NCBI GenBank assembly: GCA_021738065.1 | Contig: JAIPCT010000008.1 | Coordinates: forward strand, 1 to 62,810 | Reading direction: 5' to 3' | DNA length: 62,810 bases | Origin: Burkholderiaceae bacterium | GTDB lineage: Bacteria > Pseudomonadota > Gammaproteobacteria > Burkholderiales > Rhodocyclaceae | Shown here: in pieces, positions 45,755-55,031 of the stretch | Numbering within the stretch: the stretch's first letter is position 1 | How the letters are laid out: each line of letters begins with the position of its first letter | Made by a program: the position numbers and the translations under genes | Notes under the pieces: model-generated | What the model saw: only the letters and a program-made list of their open reading frames with translations | Told to the model about the DNA's origin: nothing | Databases searched by the model: none

Positions 45755-47686
45755 TCAACGGCCAAGGGCAAGAATTTCATCGAAAACCCTGCCGGCGATG
45801 TCCAGAACCTTGGCCGACGCCTGATAGGCCTGCTGATAACGCAACAGGTTCGCCGCTTCCTCATCCAGGTTGACGCCGGATAGCGATTGCATGGCCTGCG
45901 TCGCGTGATCGGCGAATCCTTGCTGAGCGGCGCCGATAGCCTTCACTTCGTTGGTTTTACTGCCAACGGCGCTGACGATCTGACCATAGGCTGATTGATA
46001 ATTTGCTGTCGCGACCGAGCTGGCCCCGGCACCCATGGTGTTGCGCGTCTGCAGAGCACCAAGCAGCGCCGCGTTGCGATTGTCGGCAATGCCGTTCGCG
46101 TTGGACTCCAGAGTGAAGACATCGCCACTCGCCGGATTGCCGCTAATCTGCGCTGTCCAGCCGTTGTATGCGATATTCGCGCCTGCTGTGTAGGCAACCC
46201 CACTGGCCAAGGTGGTAGCTGTCGTGACATCAAACACATCAAACGTCGTCGCACTGGTAAATGTCAATGTCACGGTATGCTGGAGATTGGCATTGGTTGG
46301 TGGTGGCGCGTTCACGGTTCCCGCGCCGATGGCGGCGGTGCCCGTGTTGTTCAGCGCGGCGGCTGTGCGTATGGGTGCGGCGGCGGCAATCTGGCGCCCG
46401 TCCGAAAACGCCACGGCGATATTCTGGGCGCCATGTCGCGTCGGCTGAATCAGATAGCTGTCACCCACCACGGGAACCCCGCCAACCGCAATCGTGAAAC
46501 CATCCACGCTGGCGGGCAAGGCTGCGTTGTTCACCAGGACCGTGCTGTCTGATAGGCGGGTCAGTGTGTAATTGACCCCGCCGTTGTAGACCAACCGGTA
46601 GTCACTAGCCGTCAATTGCGAGATTGTCGCCGCATCGATGCTTACAGTGGCTGTCCCTGTCCCGCTATTGAGGCTGCTTGATAGCGCTGCGGGGGAAGAA
46701 ACATTGAAGAAGTTTTGCCCCAATGCTCCCGTCAGATCTTGCCCAAGGCGATGTTGGTCATTGAAGTTCTGGGCCAGCGTCAGCGCAATGCGGCCAAGCG
46801 AATTTTGCGTCGCGTCCAGCGTCTGCGATCTGAAATTGAGCAATCCGCCAAGACTGCCGCCGGTAATCTGCGATTCGGGCAATGACAGACTCGTGCCACC
46901 CACGCCGATAATTCCAATGGTGGTGCGCCCCGACTCGTCAGGGGCGTTGATAGCCTGCAATTGATAGGCCTGCCCCCCCACCACCAAGGCCTGTCCGCTG
47001 CCAATAAACACGCTAAGACTGCCATCGCTTTGCGTCAGGGTGCTGACGCGAACGAGCTTGTTCAGATCCTTGAGCATCTGGTCGCGCTGATCAAGCAGAT
47101 CGTTGGGCAACTGCTCATTATTGCCATTCTGCGCCAAGATAATTTTCTGGTTGATATCGGCGAGCTGCGAACTGTAGGTGTTGATCTGCGTGATCTGTCC
47201 GCCAATTTGCTGGTTGATGCCCTGGCGAATATCCGACAGGCGCTGGTCCAGTGCCTGAAACCGAGCAGTCAACGCCTGTGCGGCTGAAAGCATCGATTGA
47301 CGGCCTGGAATCGAAGTCGGATTGGCGGCGACATCCTGCACACCCTTGAAAAAAGCGGCGAGCGTCGGTGAGAGTCCGGCATCGGGATCGGCCAAGAGAT
47401 TGTCGATCTGGCTGATCTGGCTGCGATAGCTCTCCATCTCGGCGGCGCCGGCCTCGGCACTCAATACCTGGCGGTTGAGGAACTGGTCGTAAATGCGCTT
47501 CACGGTTTGCACGTTGGTGCCTTGTCCGATAAAGCCCGCACCCGACACCATGGGCGCATTGCTGCCCTGCACGATCGACTGGCGGTTGAAACCGGGAGTC
47601 GACGCGTTTGCGATATTGTGACTGGACGTCAGCAGGCCCGCCTGTGCCGCATTGAGCCCGCTGACCCCAATAGTAAAAATGCTCAT
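45755..47686 (-). CDS. flgK: Flagellar hook-associated protein FlgK
   Basis: A 643-residue protein. The N-terminus SIFTIGVSGLNAAQAGLLTSSHNIANASTPGFNRQ and the C-terminus VNLDEEAANLLRYQQAYQASAKVLDIAGRVFDEIL are the FlgK signatures. Length is somewhat above the common 450-560. The ATG at 47686 follows GGAG. A 15-bp palindrome lies upstream at 47720-47734. Confidence 0.95.
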   Translation of the reverse strand: MSIFTIGVSGLNAAQAGLLTSSHNIANASTPGFNRQSIVQGSNAPMVSGAGFIGQGTNVQTVKRIYDQFLNRQVLSAEAGAAEMESYRSQISQIDNLLADPDAGLSPTLAAFFKGVQDVAANPTSIPGRQSMLSAAQALTARFQALDQRLSDIRQGINQQIGGQITQINTYSSQLADINQKIILAQNGNNEQLPNDLLDQRDQMLKDLNKLVRVSTLTQSDGSLSVFIGSGQALVVGGQAYQLQAINAPDESGRTTIGIIGVGGTSLSLPESQITGGSLGGLLNFRSQTLDATQNSLGRIALTLAQNFNDQHRLGQDLTGALGQNFFNVSSPAALSSSLNSGTGTATVSIDAATISQLTASDYRLVYNGGVNYTLTRLSDSTVLVNNAALPASVDGFTIAVGGVPVVGDSYLIQPTRHGAQNIAVAFSDGRQIAAAAPIRTAAALNNTGTAAIGAGTVNAPPPTNANLQHTVTLTFTSATTFDVFDVTTATTLASGVAYTAGANIAYNGWTAQISGNPASGDVFTLESNANGIADNRNAALLGALQTRNTMGAGASSVATANYQSAYGQIVSAVGSKTNEVKAIGAAQQGFADHATQAMQSLSGVNLDEEAANLLRYQQAYQASAKVLDIAGRVFDEILALGR

Positions 47687-47719
47687 GTCCGCTCCAGCTA
47701 TGAACCTCGATAACGGCAA

Positions 47720-47734
47720 AACTTGCCGCAAGTT
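47720..47734. promoter_or_regulatory. 15-bp palindrome upstream of flgK
   Basis: AACTTGC-C-GCAAGTT is a perfect inverted repeat with one central base, 34-48 bp before the flgK ATG. It could be an operator or a small hairpin in the flgJ-flgK gap. No known consensus was matched. Confidence 0.4.
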
Positions 47735-47831
47735 GAGGGTTCAGCGTTAATAGAGCAACGTGCGTGCCAGCCTCTATCTATGGAAGTCTGGGCGACCCTC
47801 GGTGAGCCCACCAAAATCAATGCCGCCGCCG

Positions 47832-48812
47832 TCAAGCGGCGGCCGTCTGCCGAAATGCCGGACTGCCGATGACGCGTTCAAGTTTGATCGCGTACTGCGG
47901 ATCAGTCGCGTAGCCAGCCGCCTGCAAACCACGAGCGAAACCCGCAGCCTCCTGATTGCCCAGAACCCGCGTATAGCGCGGCGTGTCCGTCAGAATCCTG
48001 GCATAGTCTTGAAACGCTTCGTCATAGGAAGCATAGGCGCGGAAGCGCTCGACCCTGACCTGCGCCTTGCCGACAATGACTTCTGTCGTACTGGCATCGA
48101 CGGTTTCACCCTGCCAGCCGGCGCCGGCTTTGATGCCGAAGATATTGAAACTCGAACTTCCATCAGCGCGCCGCGGCTCGGACCGGCCCCAGCCGGTTTC
48201 CAGGGCCGCCTGTGCCACCATGAAATGGGCCGGGATGCCGGTACGAAGCGAAGCCGCATTCGCCGCTGGCAGCATACGCTCGACAAAGGCGCTTTGCGCC
48301 GCCGGGGCCACGCCGGGCGCAAAAGTCGGCGCTGGCGATACGGCGCTGGCGGGAGCCGGTGACGGATTGCGCGGAGAAAGCGAATTCTTTGCCGCATCCA
48401 GCGGCAAGGGCGCGGCCAAGTTCGGCTTCAATAGGTATTCGCGCGCCGCGGGTTGCAAGGGCAGCGGCCCGGCGAATGGCTCGGCCGGCAGATTCTGCCG
48501 CGCCAGTTGTGCCTCGATCATGGCCGCCAGGCCCGTGCCATGACTGCTACTGCCCATCGCCTTGCCCAGTTGCTGATCCAGCAGTGATTCGTACAAGCGC
48601 GTCTGCTCGCTATGAAACAAACCCTCGCTGGGTGTCGCATCGCGCATGGACTTCAAGACCATCTGCAAAAACAGGGCCTCGAACTCTTTGGCTACGGCTT
48701 TGTTCGCTTCGGGATCGCCGGTCCGGAGCCGCCCCTTGAGCGTGGTCAGGCTGCCGACATCAAAGATGTTGGAAGTTGCGGACAGAGTGCTCAAATCCTG
48801 GTTGGCAACCAT
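47832..48812 (-). CDS. flgJ: Flagellar rod-assembly peptidoglycan hydrolase FlgJ
   Basis: A 326-residue bifunctional protein. The N-terminal rod-capping domain (about 30-115) has KEFEALFLQMVLKSMRDATP. The C-terminal glucosaminidase (about 175-320) has MVAQAALETGWGRSE with the catalytic Glu. A copy of the dispersed repeat lies in the inter-domain linker (AVSPAPTFA, about 155-163). It follows flgI by 72 bp. Confidence 0.95.
   Translation of the reverse strand: MVANQDLSTLSATSNIFDVGSLTTLKGRLRTGDPEANKAVAKEFEALFLQMVLKSMRDATPSEGLFHSEQTRLYESLLDQQLGKAMGSSSHGTGLAAMIEAQLARQNLPAEPFAGPLPLQPAAREYLLKPNLAAPLPLDAAKNSLSPRNPSPAPASAVSPAPTFAPGVAPAAQSAFVERMLPAANAASLRTGIPAHFMVAQAALETGWGRSEPRRADGSSSFNIFGIKAGAGWQGETVDASTTEVIVGKAQVRVERFRAYASYDEAFQDYARILTDTPRYTRVLGNQEAAGFARGLQAAGYATDPQYAIKLERVIGSPAFRQTAAA
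48321..48345 (+). repeat. Dispersed 25-bp repeat, copy 8 (in flgJ linker)
   Basis: No mismatch to the shared pattern (ends TACGGCG). It is antisense to flgJ and encodes AVSPAPTF in the Pro/Ala-rich linker between the rod-capping and hydrolase domains. Confidence 0.9.
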
Positions 48813-48884
48813 TGCGATGATCTGATTTCTATGAACAGGGCAGTTGCCTGCCGGAGTTGCAGGCGCCAGTGCGAACTTGCATGA

Positions 48885-49997
48885 TCAGATGATCTCAAGC
48901 TCGGCGCGCAAAGCGCCCACGGCTTTCATTGCCTGCAGGATCGCAACCAGGTCTTGCGGATTCGCACCCAGCGAGTTCAGTGCCTTGATGATTTCTCCCA
49001 GGTCGGCACCGGCTTTCAGGTTCATCAACGCACCGCCTTCCTGGGCGATCTCGACCGTCGCGTTGGTGACGCCCACGGTCTGGCCGCCGGAACGGCCCCG
49101 CGGTTGGCTCACCGTGTTTGCGGCGCTGACCGAGACAGAAAGACTGCCGTGCGCTACAGCGACATTCTCCAGTTGCACCGACTGATTCATCACCACGGAA
49201 CCGGTGCGGCTGTTCACGATCACTTTGGCTGCCATTCTGACTGGCGTCACCTCGATACTCTCGATGCGACCGATGAAACTCACACGCTCGTCAGCATTGG
49301 TCGGCGCCCGAATCCTTATCTGACGCGCATCGGCCGCGGTGGCCACGCCCGGTTCCTTGATATTGATGGCTTCAACCATGCGCTGCGCCGTGCCGAAATC
49401 GCTTCGATTCAACTCAAGGTAGACAAACTCGCCCTGCCCCACCGGCATCGGAACTTCGCGTTCCACCGTCGCTCCCCCGGAAATGCGGCCGACCGAAAGA
49501 TGATTCACGACCACTTTTGAACCGCCGCTCGAGGCGCCCGCACCCACCACGACGACATTGCCCTGGGCCATGGCGTAGATCTGCCCATCGGCGCCTTTCA
49601 TCGGCGTGAGAATCAGGGTGCCGCCTTTCAGGCTCTTGGCGTTGCCGATCGAAGACACGGTGATATCAATGCCTTGCCCGGCACGGGCAAAGGGTGGCAG
49701 ATCGGCTGTCACCATCACGGCCGCGACGTTTTTCAGTTGCAGCGATTGTCCGGGCGGCAAATTGACACCCATCGCCGAGAGCATGCTGATCATGCTTTGC
49801 ACAGTGAATGGTGTCTGCGTGGTCTGGTCGCCGCTGCCGTCGAGGCCGACGACAATACCGTAGCCAACCAACTGGTTGTTTCTCACCCCGGCAATCGACG
49901 CGAGATCCTTGATGCGCTCGGCCTGCGCCGGGCTGACGCTCAGCAGCGCGGTCAGTACCAGCAATAGTGACTTGAAATGTCTAATTGTTCTGATCAT
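48885..49997 (-). CDS. flgI: Flagellar P-ring protein FlgI
   Basis: A 370-residue periplasmic protein with a signal peptide (about 1-26, ending SPAQA). Family motifs are RIKDLASIAGVRNNQLVGYGIVVGLDGSGDQT and SMLSAMGVNLPPGQ. It polymerises around the rod in the peptidoglycan layer. It follows flgH by 10 bp. Confidence 0.97.
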   Translation of the reverse strand: MIRTIRHFKSLLLVLTALLSVSPAQAERIKDLASIAGVRNNQLVGYGIVVGLDGSGDQTTQTPFTVQSMISMLSAMGVNLPPGQSLQLKNVAAVMVTADLPPFARAGQGIDITVSSIGNAKSLKGGTLILTPMKGADGQIYAMAQGNVVVVGAGASSGGSKVVVNHLSVGRISGGATVEREVPMPVGQGEFVYLELNRSDFGTAQRMVEAINIKEPGVATAADARQIRIRAPTNADERVSFIGRIESIEVTPVRMAAKVIVNSRTGSVVMNQSVQLENVAVAHGSLSVSVSAANTVSQPRGRSGGQTVGVTNATVEIAQEGGALMNLKAGADLGEIIKALNSLGANPQDLVAILQAMKAVGALRAELEII

Positions 49998-50007
49998 GTC
50001 AGTGTCC

Positions 50008-50673
50008 TCAGAATGGCATGAAGGTCAGGAAGAAACGTCCCAACCAGCCCATGACCTGGGCCGAATCAAGGAACCCGTTTGCCTTGTATTCAATGCGTGC
50101 ATCGGCCACCTGGGTCGATGTCACGGTATTGGCGGAAGTGATGGTGTTGGGATTGATCACCCCGGAGAAGCGAACGAACTCCTCGCCTTCCTTCAGGCCG
50201 ATCTGCTTTTCACCCGACACCAGCAGGTTGCCATTCGGATACACCTCGATCACGGTGACGGTTATCGTGCCGGTGAAATCGTTGGAGGAGGTGTTCTCGC
50301 CCTTGCCGGTGAAATTGTTGCTGTCGCTGGCGGCAAGCGTCGTACCCTGAACGCCCTTGAACGGCAATCCGATGATGGTCGGCACGCTGACGTTGACGGA
50401 CTGGCTGCGCGACGCCTTGTTCTCGGACTTCTTGGAAGCCTGAACTTTCTCGGCGATATTGATGGTAATCGTATCGCCGACGAAGCGAGCCCGGCGATCC
50501 TCGAACAGCGGGCGCGCCGATGCAACGTTGAAGATCGCGCCATTGCTTGGCGATACGTAGCTTCTTGGCTCCGGACGGGCGCTCATCGGCTGGTGAATCG
50601 CCGTACTCGGTGCGGTCGTAACGCATCCGGTCAATGCGGCGACATAGCTGGCAATCAGGAGAATTTTTTTCAT
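50008..50673 (-). CDS. flgH: Flagellar L-ring protein FlgH
   Basis: A 221-residue outer-membrane lipoprotein. The signal peptide MKKILLIASYVAALTGC ends at the lipobox Cys17. Motifs are GAIFNVASARPLFEDRRARFVGDTITI and NLLVSGEKQIGLKEGEEFVRFSG, typical of FlgH. It lies 13 bp after flgG. Confidence 0.96.
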   Translation of the reverse strand: MKKILLIASYVAALTGCVTTAPSTAIHQPMSARPEPRSYVSPSNGAIFNVASARPLFEDRRARFVGDTITINIAEKVQASKKSENKASRSQSVNVSVPTIIGLPFKGVQGTTLAASDSNNFTGKGENTSSNDFTGTITVTVIEVYPNGNLLVSGEKQIGLKEGEEFVRFSGVINPNTITSANTVTSTQVADARIEYKANGFLDSAQVMGWLGRFFLTFMPF

Positions 50674-50686
50674 GATGTCACTCGAT

Positions 50687-51469
50687 CTAGATCTGAGACA
50701 GTCGGGCCAGCATCTGGTCGGAAGTTGTTATGGCCTTGGAATTCATCTCGTAGCCACGCTGCGCCACGATCATGTTGACCAGTTCTTCGGCCACATTGAC
50801 ATTGGAGGTCTCGACGTAACCTTGATTGAGCAGACCCGTGCCGTTGCTTCCCGGATTGTTCGGCGTTGGCGTACCCGACGACGCCGTCTCGACGAACAGG
50901 TTTTGCCCTGTGCTTTGCAGGCCGCCCGCATTGATGAAACTCGCCAACTGGATATTGCCAATCTGAGTTGGCGCGGTAACGCCAGCCTGGGTGTAGGAAA
51001 CGATGCCATCAGTGGTGATCGACACGCTGATCGCATTTGACGGAATGGTAATTGCCGGACTCAAGGAGTAACCATTGGCTGTCACGATTTGGCCGTTGGC
51101 ATCCTTGGTGAAGGAGCCATCGCGCGTATAGGAAAGCGTGCCGTCGGGCATTTGCACCTGAAAAAAGCCATTGCCCTGAATCGCCAGGTCGAGCGGGTTT
51201 TCGGTGCGCAACACACTGCCCTGAGTCAGAATATGCTCCGTGCCGATGGCCCGCACACCCGTGCCGATCATCAGACCGGAAGGCACGGTGGTCGCCTGTG
51301 AAGACGCCACGCCAGGCTGACGCAAGGTCTGATAGAGCAGATCCTCGAACACCGGCCGTGAACGCTTGAAGCCATTGGTGCTGACGTTGGCCAGGTTGTT
51401 GGTGATGACATCCATCGACGTCTGATGCGCATCCAGACCTGTCTTGGCAGTCCAAAGAGAGCGAATCAT
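50687..51469 (-). CDS. flgG: Flagellar distal rod protein FlgG
   Basis: A 260-residue axial protein with [34 protein letters not shown] at the N-terminus and [20 protein letters not shown] at the C-terminus. Length is exactly that usual for FlgG. A 133-bp gap separates it from the second flgE-like gene upstream. Confidence 0.97.
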   Translation of the reverse strand: MIRSLWTAKTGLDAHQTSMDVITNNLANVSTNGFKRSRPVFEDLLYQTLRQPGVASSQATTVPSGLMIGTGVRAIGTEHILTQGSVLRTENPLDLAIQGNGFFQVQMPDGTLSYTRDGSFTKDANGQIVTANGYSLSPAITIPSNAISVSITTDGIVSYTQAGVTAPTQIGNIQLASFINAGGLQSTGQNLFVETASSGTPTPNNPGSNGTGLLNQGYVETSNVNVAEELVNMIVAQRGYEMNSKAITTSDQMLARLSQI

Positions 51470-51602
51470 CGGGGCAGACTCCTGGCTAAAAGCAACGGAT
51501 TGAACGGTTTTCCAAGCGCCTGCCCGACGACGGATTGTCTTTCGGATTGACGACTGGTTGAATTGAGATTCACGACAGGTATTTCGCGATTACCAGGATT
51601 CA

Positions 51603-52874
51603 TCATCGCGTCGCATTCTGGAGATTCTGTAGAACCTGATCGAGAATCTTGAAAGTCTGGGCACTGGCCTGGTAGTTGCGTTGTTGCTCGATCAAGGCCA
51701 CCAGTTCGCTGCTCAAATCCACATTGGACTGCTCCGTGGCGTTTGCCTGTATTGAACCAAACCCTAGGCCACCGCTGCCCGGAGTCGCGAGAACCTCTTT
51801 GCCTGAGCCTTTGACAGGGTCCGTGTTTTCGATCCACTGGTTATCGCCGATGCTGAACAAGGCGTTGGGATTGTTGAAGTTGGCGAGCACGACCTGCGCA
51901 ACCTTGCGCGACTGCCCGTTGGAGTAGAACGCCTGAATCACGCCATCAGCACCTACGCTGAATCCACTCGAGCTGTTCTGTACGCCTTCGCGGTAGCCGT
52001 CCTGCCGGATTCCATCGACGCTGAAAGCGTTGCCGTACTGGACGGTTCCGCTCAGATCGAGCGCAACAGACAGACTTGCGCCACCAGGCAAGGCAAAAGT
52101 TTGGGGAGCCAGCGGCATGGCCGTGCTGATCCGTCCACTGGTATCGAAAGCCAAACTGATGGGTCCGGTCTGGCTGGCGCTATCAAGAGTGGTATAGAGA
52201 TCCCAAACATTACCAACGGGCGTCTTGCTGAAGTACATCCGCATATCACGCGCGGCGCCGGTCGAATCAAAGACGTCAATGGCGGTCGAGTGGCTGTAGC
52301 TCAGCGGATTGCCGGCGGCGAAAGGAGCAATCGCCGGAGGCGCGACGCGCGCGTCCAGGGTGGCGCCCAGTTTTACCGAACTGGTCGCAAGTGCCGGCAT
52401 CACCGGATCAATCAGTATTCTCTGCGGGGCGGCGGTCGTCACGATCACGCCTTGCGGATCGGTCGTGTATTCGGCCGAGTATCCGGTGACTCCGAAACCG
52501 GAACGATTGACCAATACGCGCATGTCGGGCTGGCCGGCGTCAAAGGCCATCCGGAACTGGCCGTCCCGGGTGTAGCTGATCTCGCCGGCATTGTCGAGGC
52601 GGAAGAAACCCAACCCGCCAATCGCCATGTCGAGCGGATTACTGCTCAAGGCCAGACTGCCTTGAGAGAATCTCTGGTTGATTATCGCCGCACTGACCCC
52701 TGCGCTCGAACCACTGTCGGAAGGACCACCCGCAGTTGTCGCCGCCAGGACGTTGGCGAACTGCGCCTTGGATGTCTTGAAGCCAACGGTTTGCGCATTG
52801 GCGATATTGTTGCCGATGATGTCGATGGCGCGCGCGGCGCTGGTCAAACCGCTCATGCTGGCTGCGATACTCAT
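51603..52874 (-). CDS. Second hook-protein-like FlgE paralogue
   Basis: A 423-residue flagellar axial protein of the FlgE type. The N-terminus is ARAIDIIGNNIANAQTVGFKTSKAQFANVLA and the C-terminus NVDLSSELVALIEQQRNYQASAQTFKILDQVL. The middle has the FlgE D2-type sequence STAIDVFDSTGAARDMRMYF, so it is not FlgF or FlgG. It lies between flgF and flgG, where no hook protein is expected; the canonical flgE is at 53738-55018 and is nearly the same length (426). Possibly a second hook subunit, a rod-hook adaptor, or an alternative hook. Confidence 0.88.
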   Translation of the reverse strand: MSIAASMSGLTSAARAIDIIGNNIANAQTVGFKTSKAQFANVLAATTAGGPSDSGSSAGVSAAIINQRFSQGSLALSSNPLDMAIGGLGFFRLDNAGEISYTRDGQFRMAFDAGQPDMRVLVNRSGFGVTGYSAEYTTDPQGVIVTTAAPQRILIDPVMPALATSSVKLGATLDARVAPPAIAPFAAGNPLSYSHSTAIDVFDSTGAARDMRMYFSKTPVGNVWDLYTTLDSASQTGPISLAFDTSGRISTAMPLAPQTFALPGGASLSVALDLSGTVQYGNAFSVDGIRQDGYREGVQNSSSGFSVGADGVIQAFYSNGQSRKVAQVVLANFNNPNALFSIGDNQWIENTDPVKGSGKEVLATPGSGGLGFGSIQANATEQSNVDLSSELVALIEQQRNYQASAQTFKILDQVLQNLQNATR

Positions 52875-52947
52875 TTCTCGATGACTCCTCTTGGCTGCCG
52901 CCGATTCATTTCCTGTGTAAAAAAGAGCGCGCGGTTCATGGCCGGAA

Positions 52948-53700
52948 CTAGCGTGTGCTCAGAATCTGGGTTGCGGAGCGATCATTGGCCTCAGCCGTTG
53001 TCAACACCTTCATTTGCATTTCGAACTGTCGTGCCAAAGAAATCATGCTCACCATTTGCTCGGCGGGATTGACATTGCTGCTTTCCAGATTTCCTGCCGC
53101 GACCCGGATGCTTTCGTCTGCGGGCGCGGCAGACCGGTCACGCATGCGAAAAAGTCCATCTTCGCCGCGAACCAGTTCAGACAAAGGTGGATTGACCAGC
53201 TTGACGCGGCCAATCACGCTCACCGTGGTCTTGGCGCCCGACTCCGGCAGCGCTGAGATCGTGCCATCGACGCCGACGCTGATTCGGGTATCGGGTGGGA
53301 TCGAAATCGATCCGCCATCACCTTGCAAGGTCACACCATTCCGCGTCTGGACAATGCCATTGGCGTTGGTCTCGAAACTGTTGCTGCGGGTATAGGCCTC
53401 ACTCCCATCGGGCAACTGCAGCGCAATCCAACCGGCGCCTTGCACCGCCAGGTCAAGCGGTCGCCCGGTGAGCATCATCGGTCCCGGCGTGAAGTCGGTA
53501 TGGCTGCTGGCGTCCATGGCGAAGGCGCGCGTCGCCAAACCTTTTTGCTGAGCATTTGATTGCACCTGAACGGCTTGCAAGCGATTCTCGGCGGCACGGT
53601 AGCCCGTGGTGCTGACGTTGGCGAGATTCTGCGCCACCGCTGCCTGCCGGCTCAGCGTCTGGCTGGCGCCGCTCATTGCCGTGTAGATCAATCTGTCCAT
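52948..53700 (-). CDS. flgF: Flagellar proximal rod protein FlgF
   Basis: A 250-residue axial protein. The N-terminus MDRLIYTAMSGASQTLSRQ and C-terminal VNPAEQMVSMISLARQFEMQMKVL are FlgF signatures. The size matches the family. It lies 37 bp after flgE with a repeat copy in the gap. Confidence 0.95.
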   Translation of the reverse strand: MDRLIYTAMSGASQTLSRQAAVAQNLANVSTTGYRAAENRLQAVQVQSNAQQKGLATRAFAMDASSHTDFTPGPMMLTGRPLDLAVQGAGWIALQLPDGSEAYTRSNSFETNANGIVQTRNGVTLQGDGGSISIPPDTRISVGVDGTISALPESGAKTTVSVIGRVKLVNPPLSELVRGEDGLFRMRDRSAAPADESIRVAAGNLESSNVNPAEQMVSMISLARQFEMQMKVLTTAEANDRSATQILSTR

Positions 53701-53714
53701 GGTGTCGTCTGGTT

Positions 53715-53739
53715 TGCCGTATCGTCAGCGCCGACTTTT
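53715..53739 (-). repeat. Dispersed 25-bp repeat, copy 9 (flgE stop/flgF junction)
   Basis: Two mismatches to the shared pattern. The leading A-run forms part of the flgE TAA stop, and the rest fills the gap before flgF. This is the only copy mostly outside a coding sequence. Confidence 0.85.
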
Positions 53740-55018
53740 AGCGCAAGTTGACCAGGGTCTGCAGGATGCTGTCCTGCGTCTTGATGGTCTGGGCGTTGGC
53801 CTGATAAACCCGCTGCTGGGTAATCATGCTGACCAGTTCGGCCGTCAGATCGACGTTGGCCTCTTCCAGCGCGGCGGACTGCAAGCCACCAAACTGACCG
53901 GACGAGCCCGGTGTGCCGAGGATTGACGCACCACTTTCCGGCGTCTGCGACCAGATGTTATTGCCCAGGGGTTGCAAGCCCTGCGGATTCCGGAAAGTTG
54001 CCAGAACCGCCTGGCCGACCACTTGGGTCTGACCATTGGTGTAGTTACCCAACAGGGTCCCGTCGTTGCCGATCTTGAATCCAGCCAGCGTACCCGCGGC
54101 ATATCCGTCCTGGAGCAGCGTATTGACGGCAAACGGCGAGCCATACTGCGTGCTGCCCGAGAAGTTGACATTGAACGCCATGTTGGTCACGGCGCCGGCA
54201 TAACCCAACTGCGCTCCAGAGATCGTCTCGGCGATAGGCGCCGACGTCAACTGGCCCGATGTGTTGAACGATAACGCGCCGGTCAGTCCCAAGTCGGTAA
54301 ACGCGGGGGCGGCTCCGGTCGGATTGGTGACGGTCGCATACACATCCCATGCGTTGGCGGCCGTCTTGCGGAAATACATTGAGTAGGTGTGCGGATTGCC
54401 GAGGCTGTCGTAGGTGGTTACCGCCGTCGATTGATTGAACGTTGTCGGGTCAGCGTAGTTGAATGCCGGAAGCGCCGGCAGCGCCGCCAGCCGGGAATCA
54501 AGATTCAAGTTGGCCTGCACCCCGGTGGCGCCAACACTGGCGCCCGTCGCCTGGGGCGATCCGGTCAGGCTTTGGGTGGGGTCGAACAGACGCAGTGCCA
54601 CATTGGGGCTGCCGGGTGAAACCACGCCATTCACCGCCATGATGCCCTTGAGTTGCAGGCCCTGCGCATTGACAATGAAGCCGTCCTTGTCGAGCTGGAA
54701 CTGCCCGTTGCGACTGTAGAGCGTGCTGCCCAGACCATCGTCCACCTGGAAGAAACCGCCACCATTGATGGCGACATCCAGCGGGTTGTTGCTGATGGAA
54801 ATATTGCCTTGCGTAAATTGCTGCACGACCGCGGAAATCCGCGTCCCCAGTCCGACCGGGGCCGCACCGGCGCCATTCAGCGAGGCGGAAAAGACATCGG
54901 CAAATTGCGTCGAGCCCGACTTGAAGCCGATGGTGCCGGAGTTGGCGATATTGTTGCCAATGGTATCCAGCGCTTTGGAAGTTGCATTCAGTCCGCTCAA
55001 ACCTTGTTGAAAGCTCAT
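53738..55018 (-). CDS. flgE: Flagellar hook protein FlgE
   Basis: A 426-residue hook subunit. The N-terminus is FQQGLSGLNATSKALDTIGNNIANSGTIGFK and the C-terminus NVDLTAELVSMITQQRVYQANAQTIKTQDSIL. The middle has VTTYDSLGNPHTYSMYFRK. It follows flgD by 13 bp. Its stop codon is inside a dispersed repeat copy. Confidence 0.96.
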   Translation of the reverse strand: MSFQQGLSGLNATSKALDTIGNNIANSGTIGFKSGSTQFADVFSASLNGAGAAPVGLGTRISAVVQQFTQGNISISNNPLDVAINGGGFFQVDDGLGSTLYSRNGQFQLDKDGFIVNAQGLQLKGIMAVNGVVSPGSPNVALRLFDPTQSLTGSPQATGASVGATGVQANLNLDSRLAALPALPAFNYADPTTFNQSTAVTTYDSLGNPHTYSMYFRKTAANAWDVYATVTNPTGAAPAFTDLGLTGALSFNTSGQLTSAPIAETISGAQLGYAGAVTNMAFNVNFSGSTQYGSPFAVNTLLQDGYAAGTLAGFKIGNDGTLLGNYTNGQTQVVGQAVLATFRNPQGLQPLGNNIWSQTPESGASILGTPGSSGQFGGLQSAALEEANVDLTAELVSMITQQRVYQANAQTIKTQDSILQTLVNLR

Positions 55019-55031
55019 GGTGTACTCCCGC

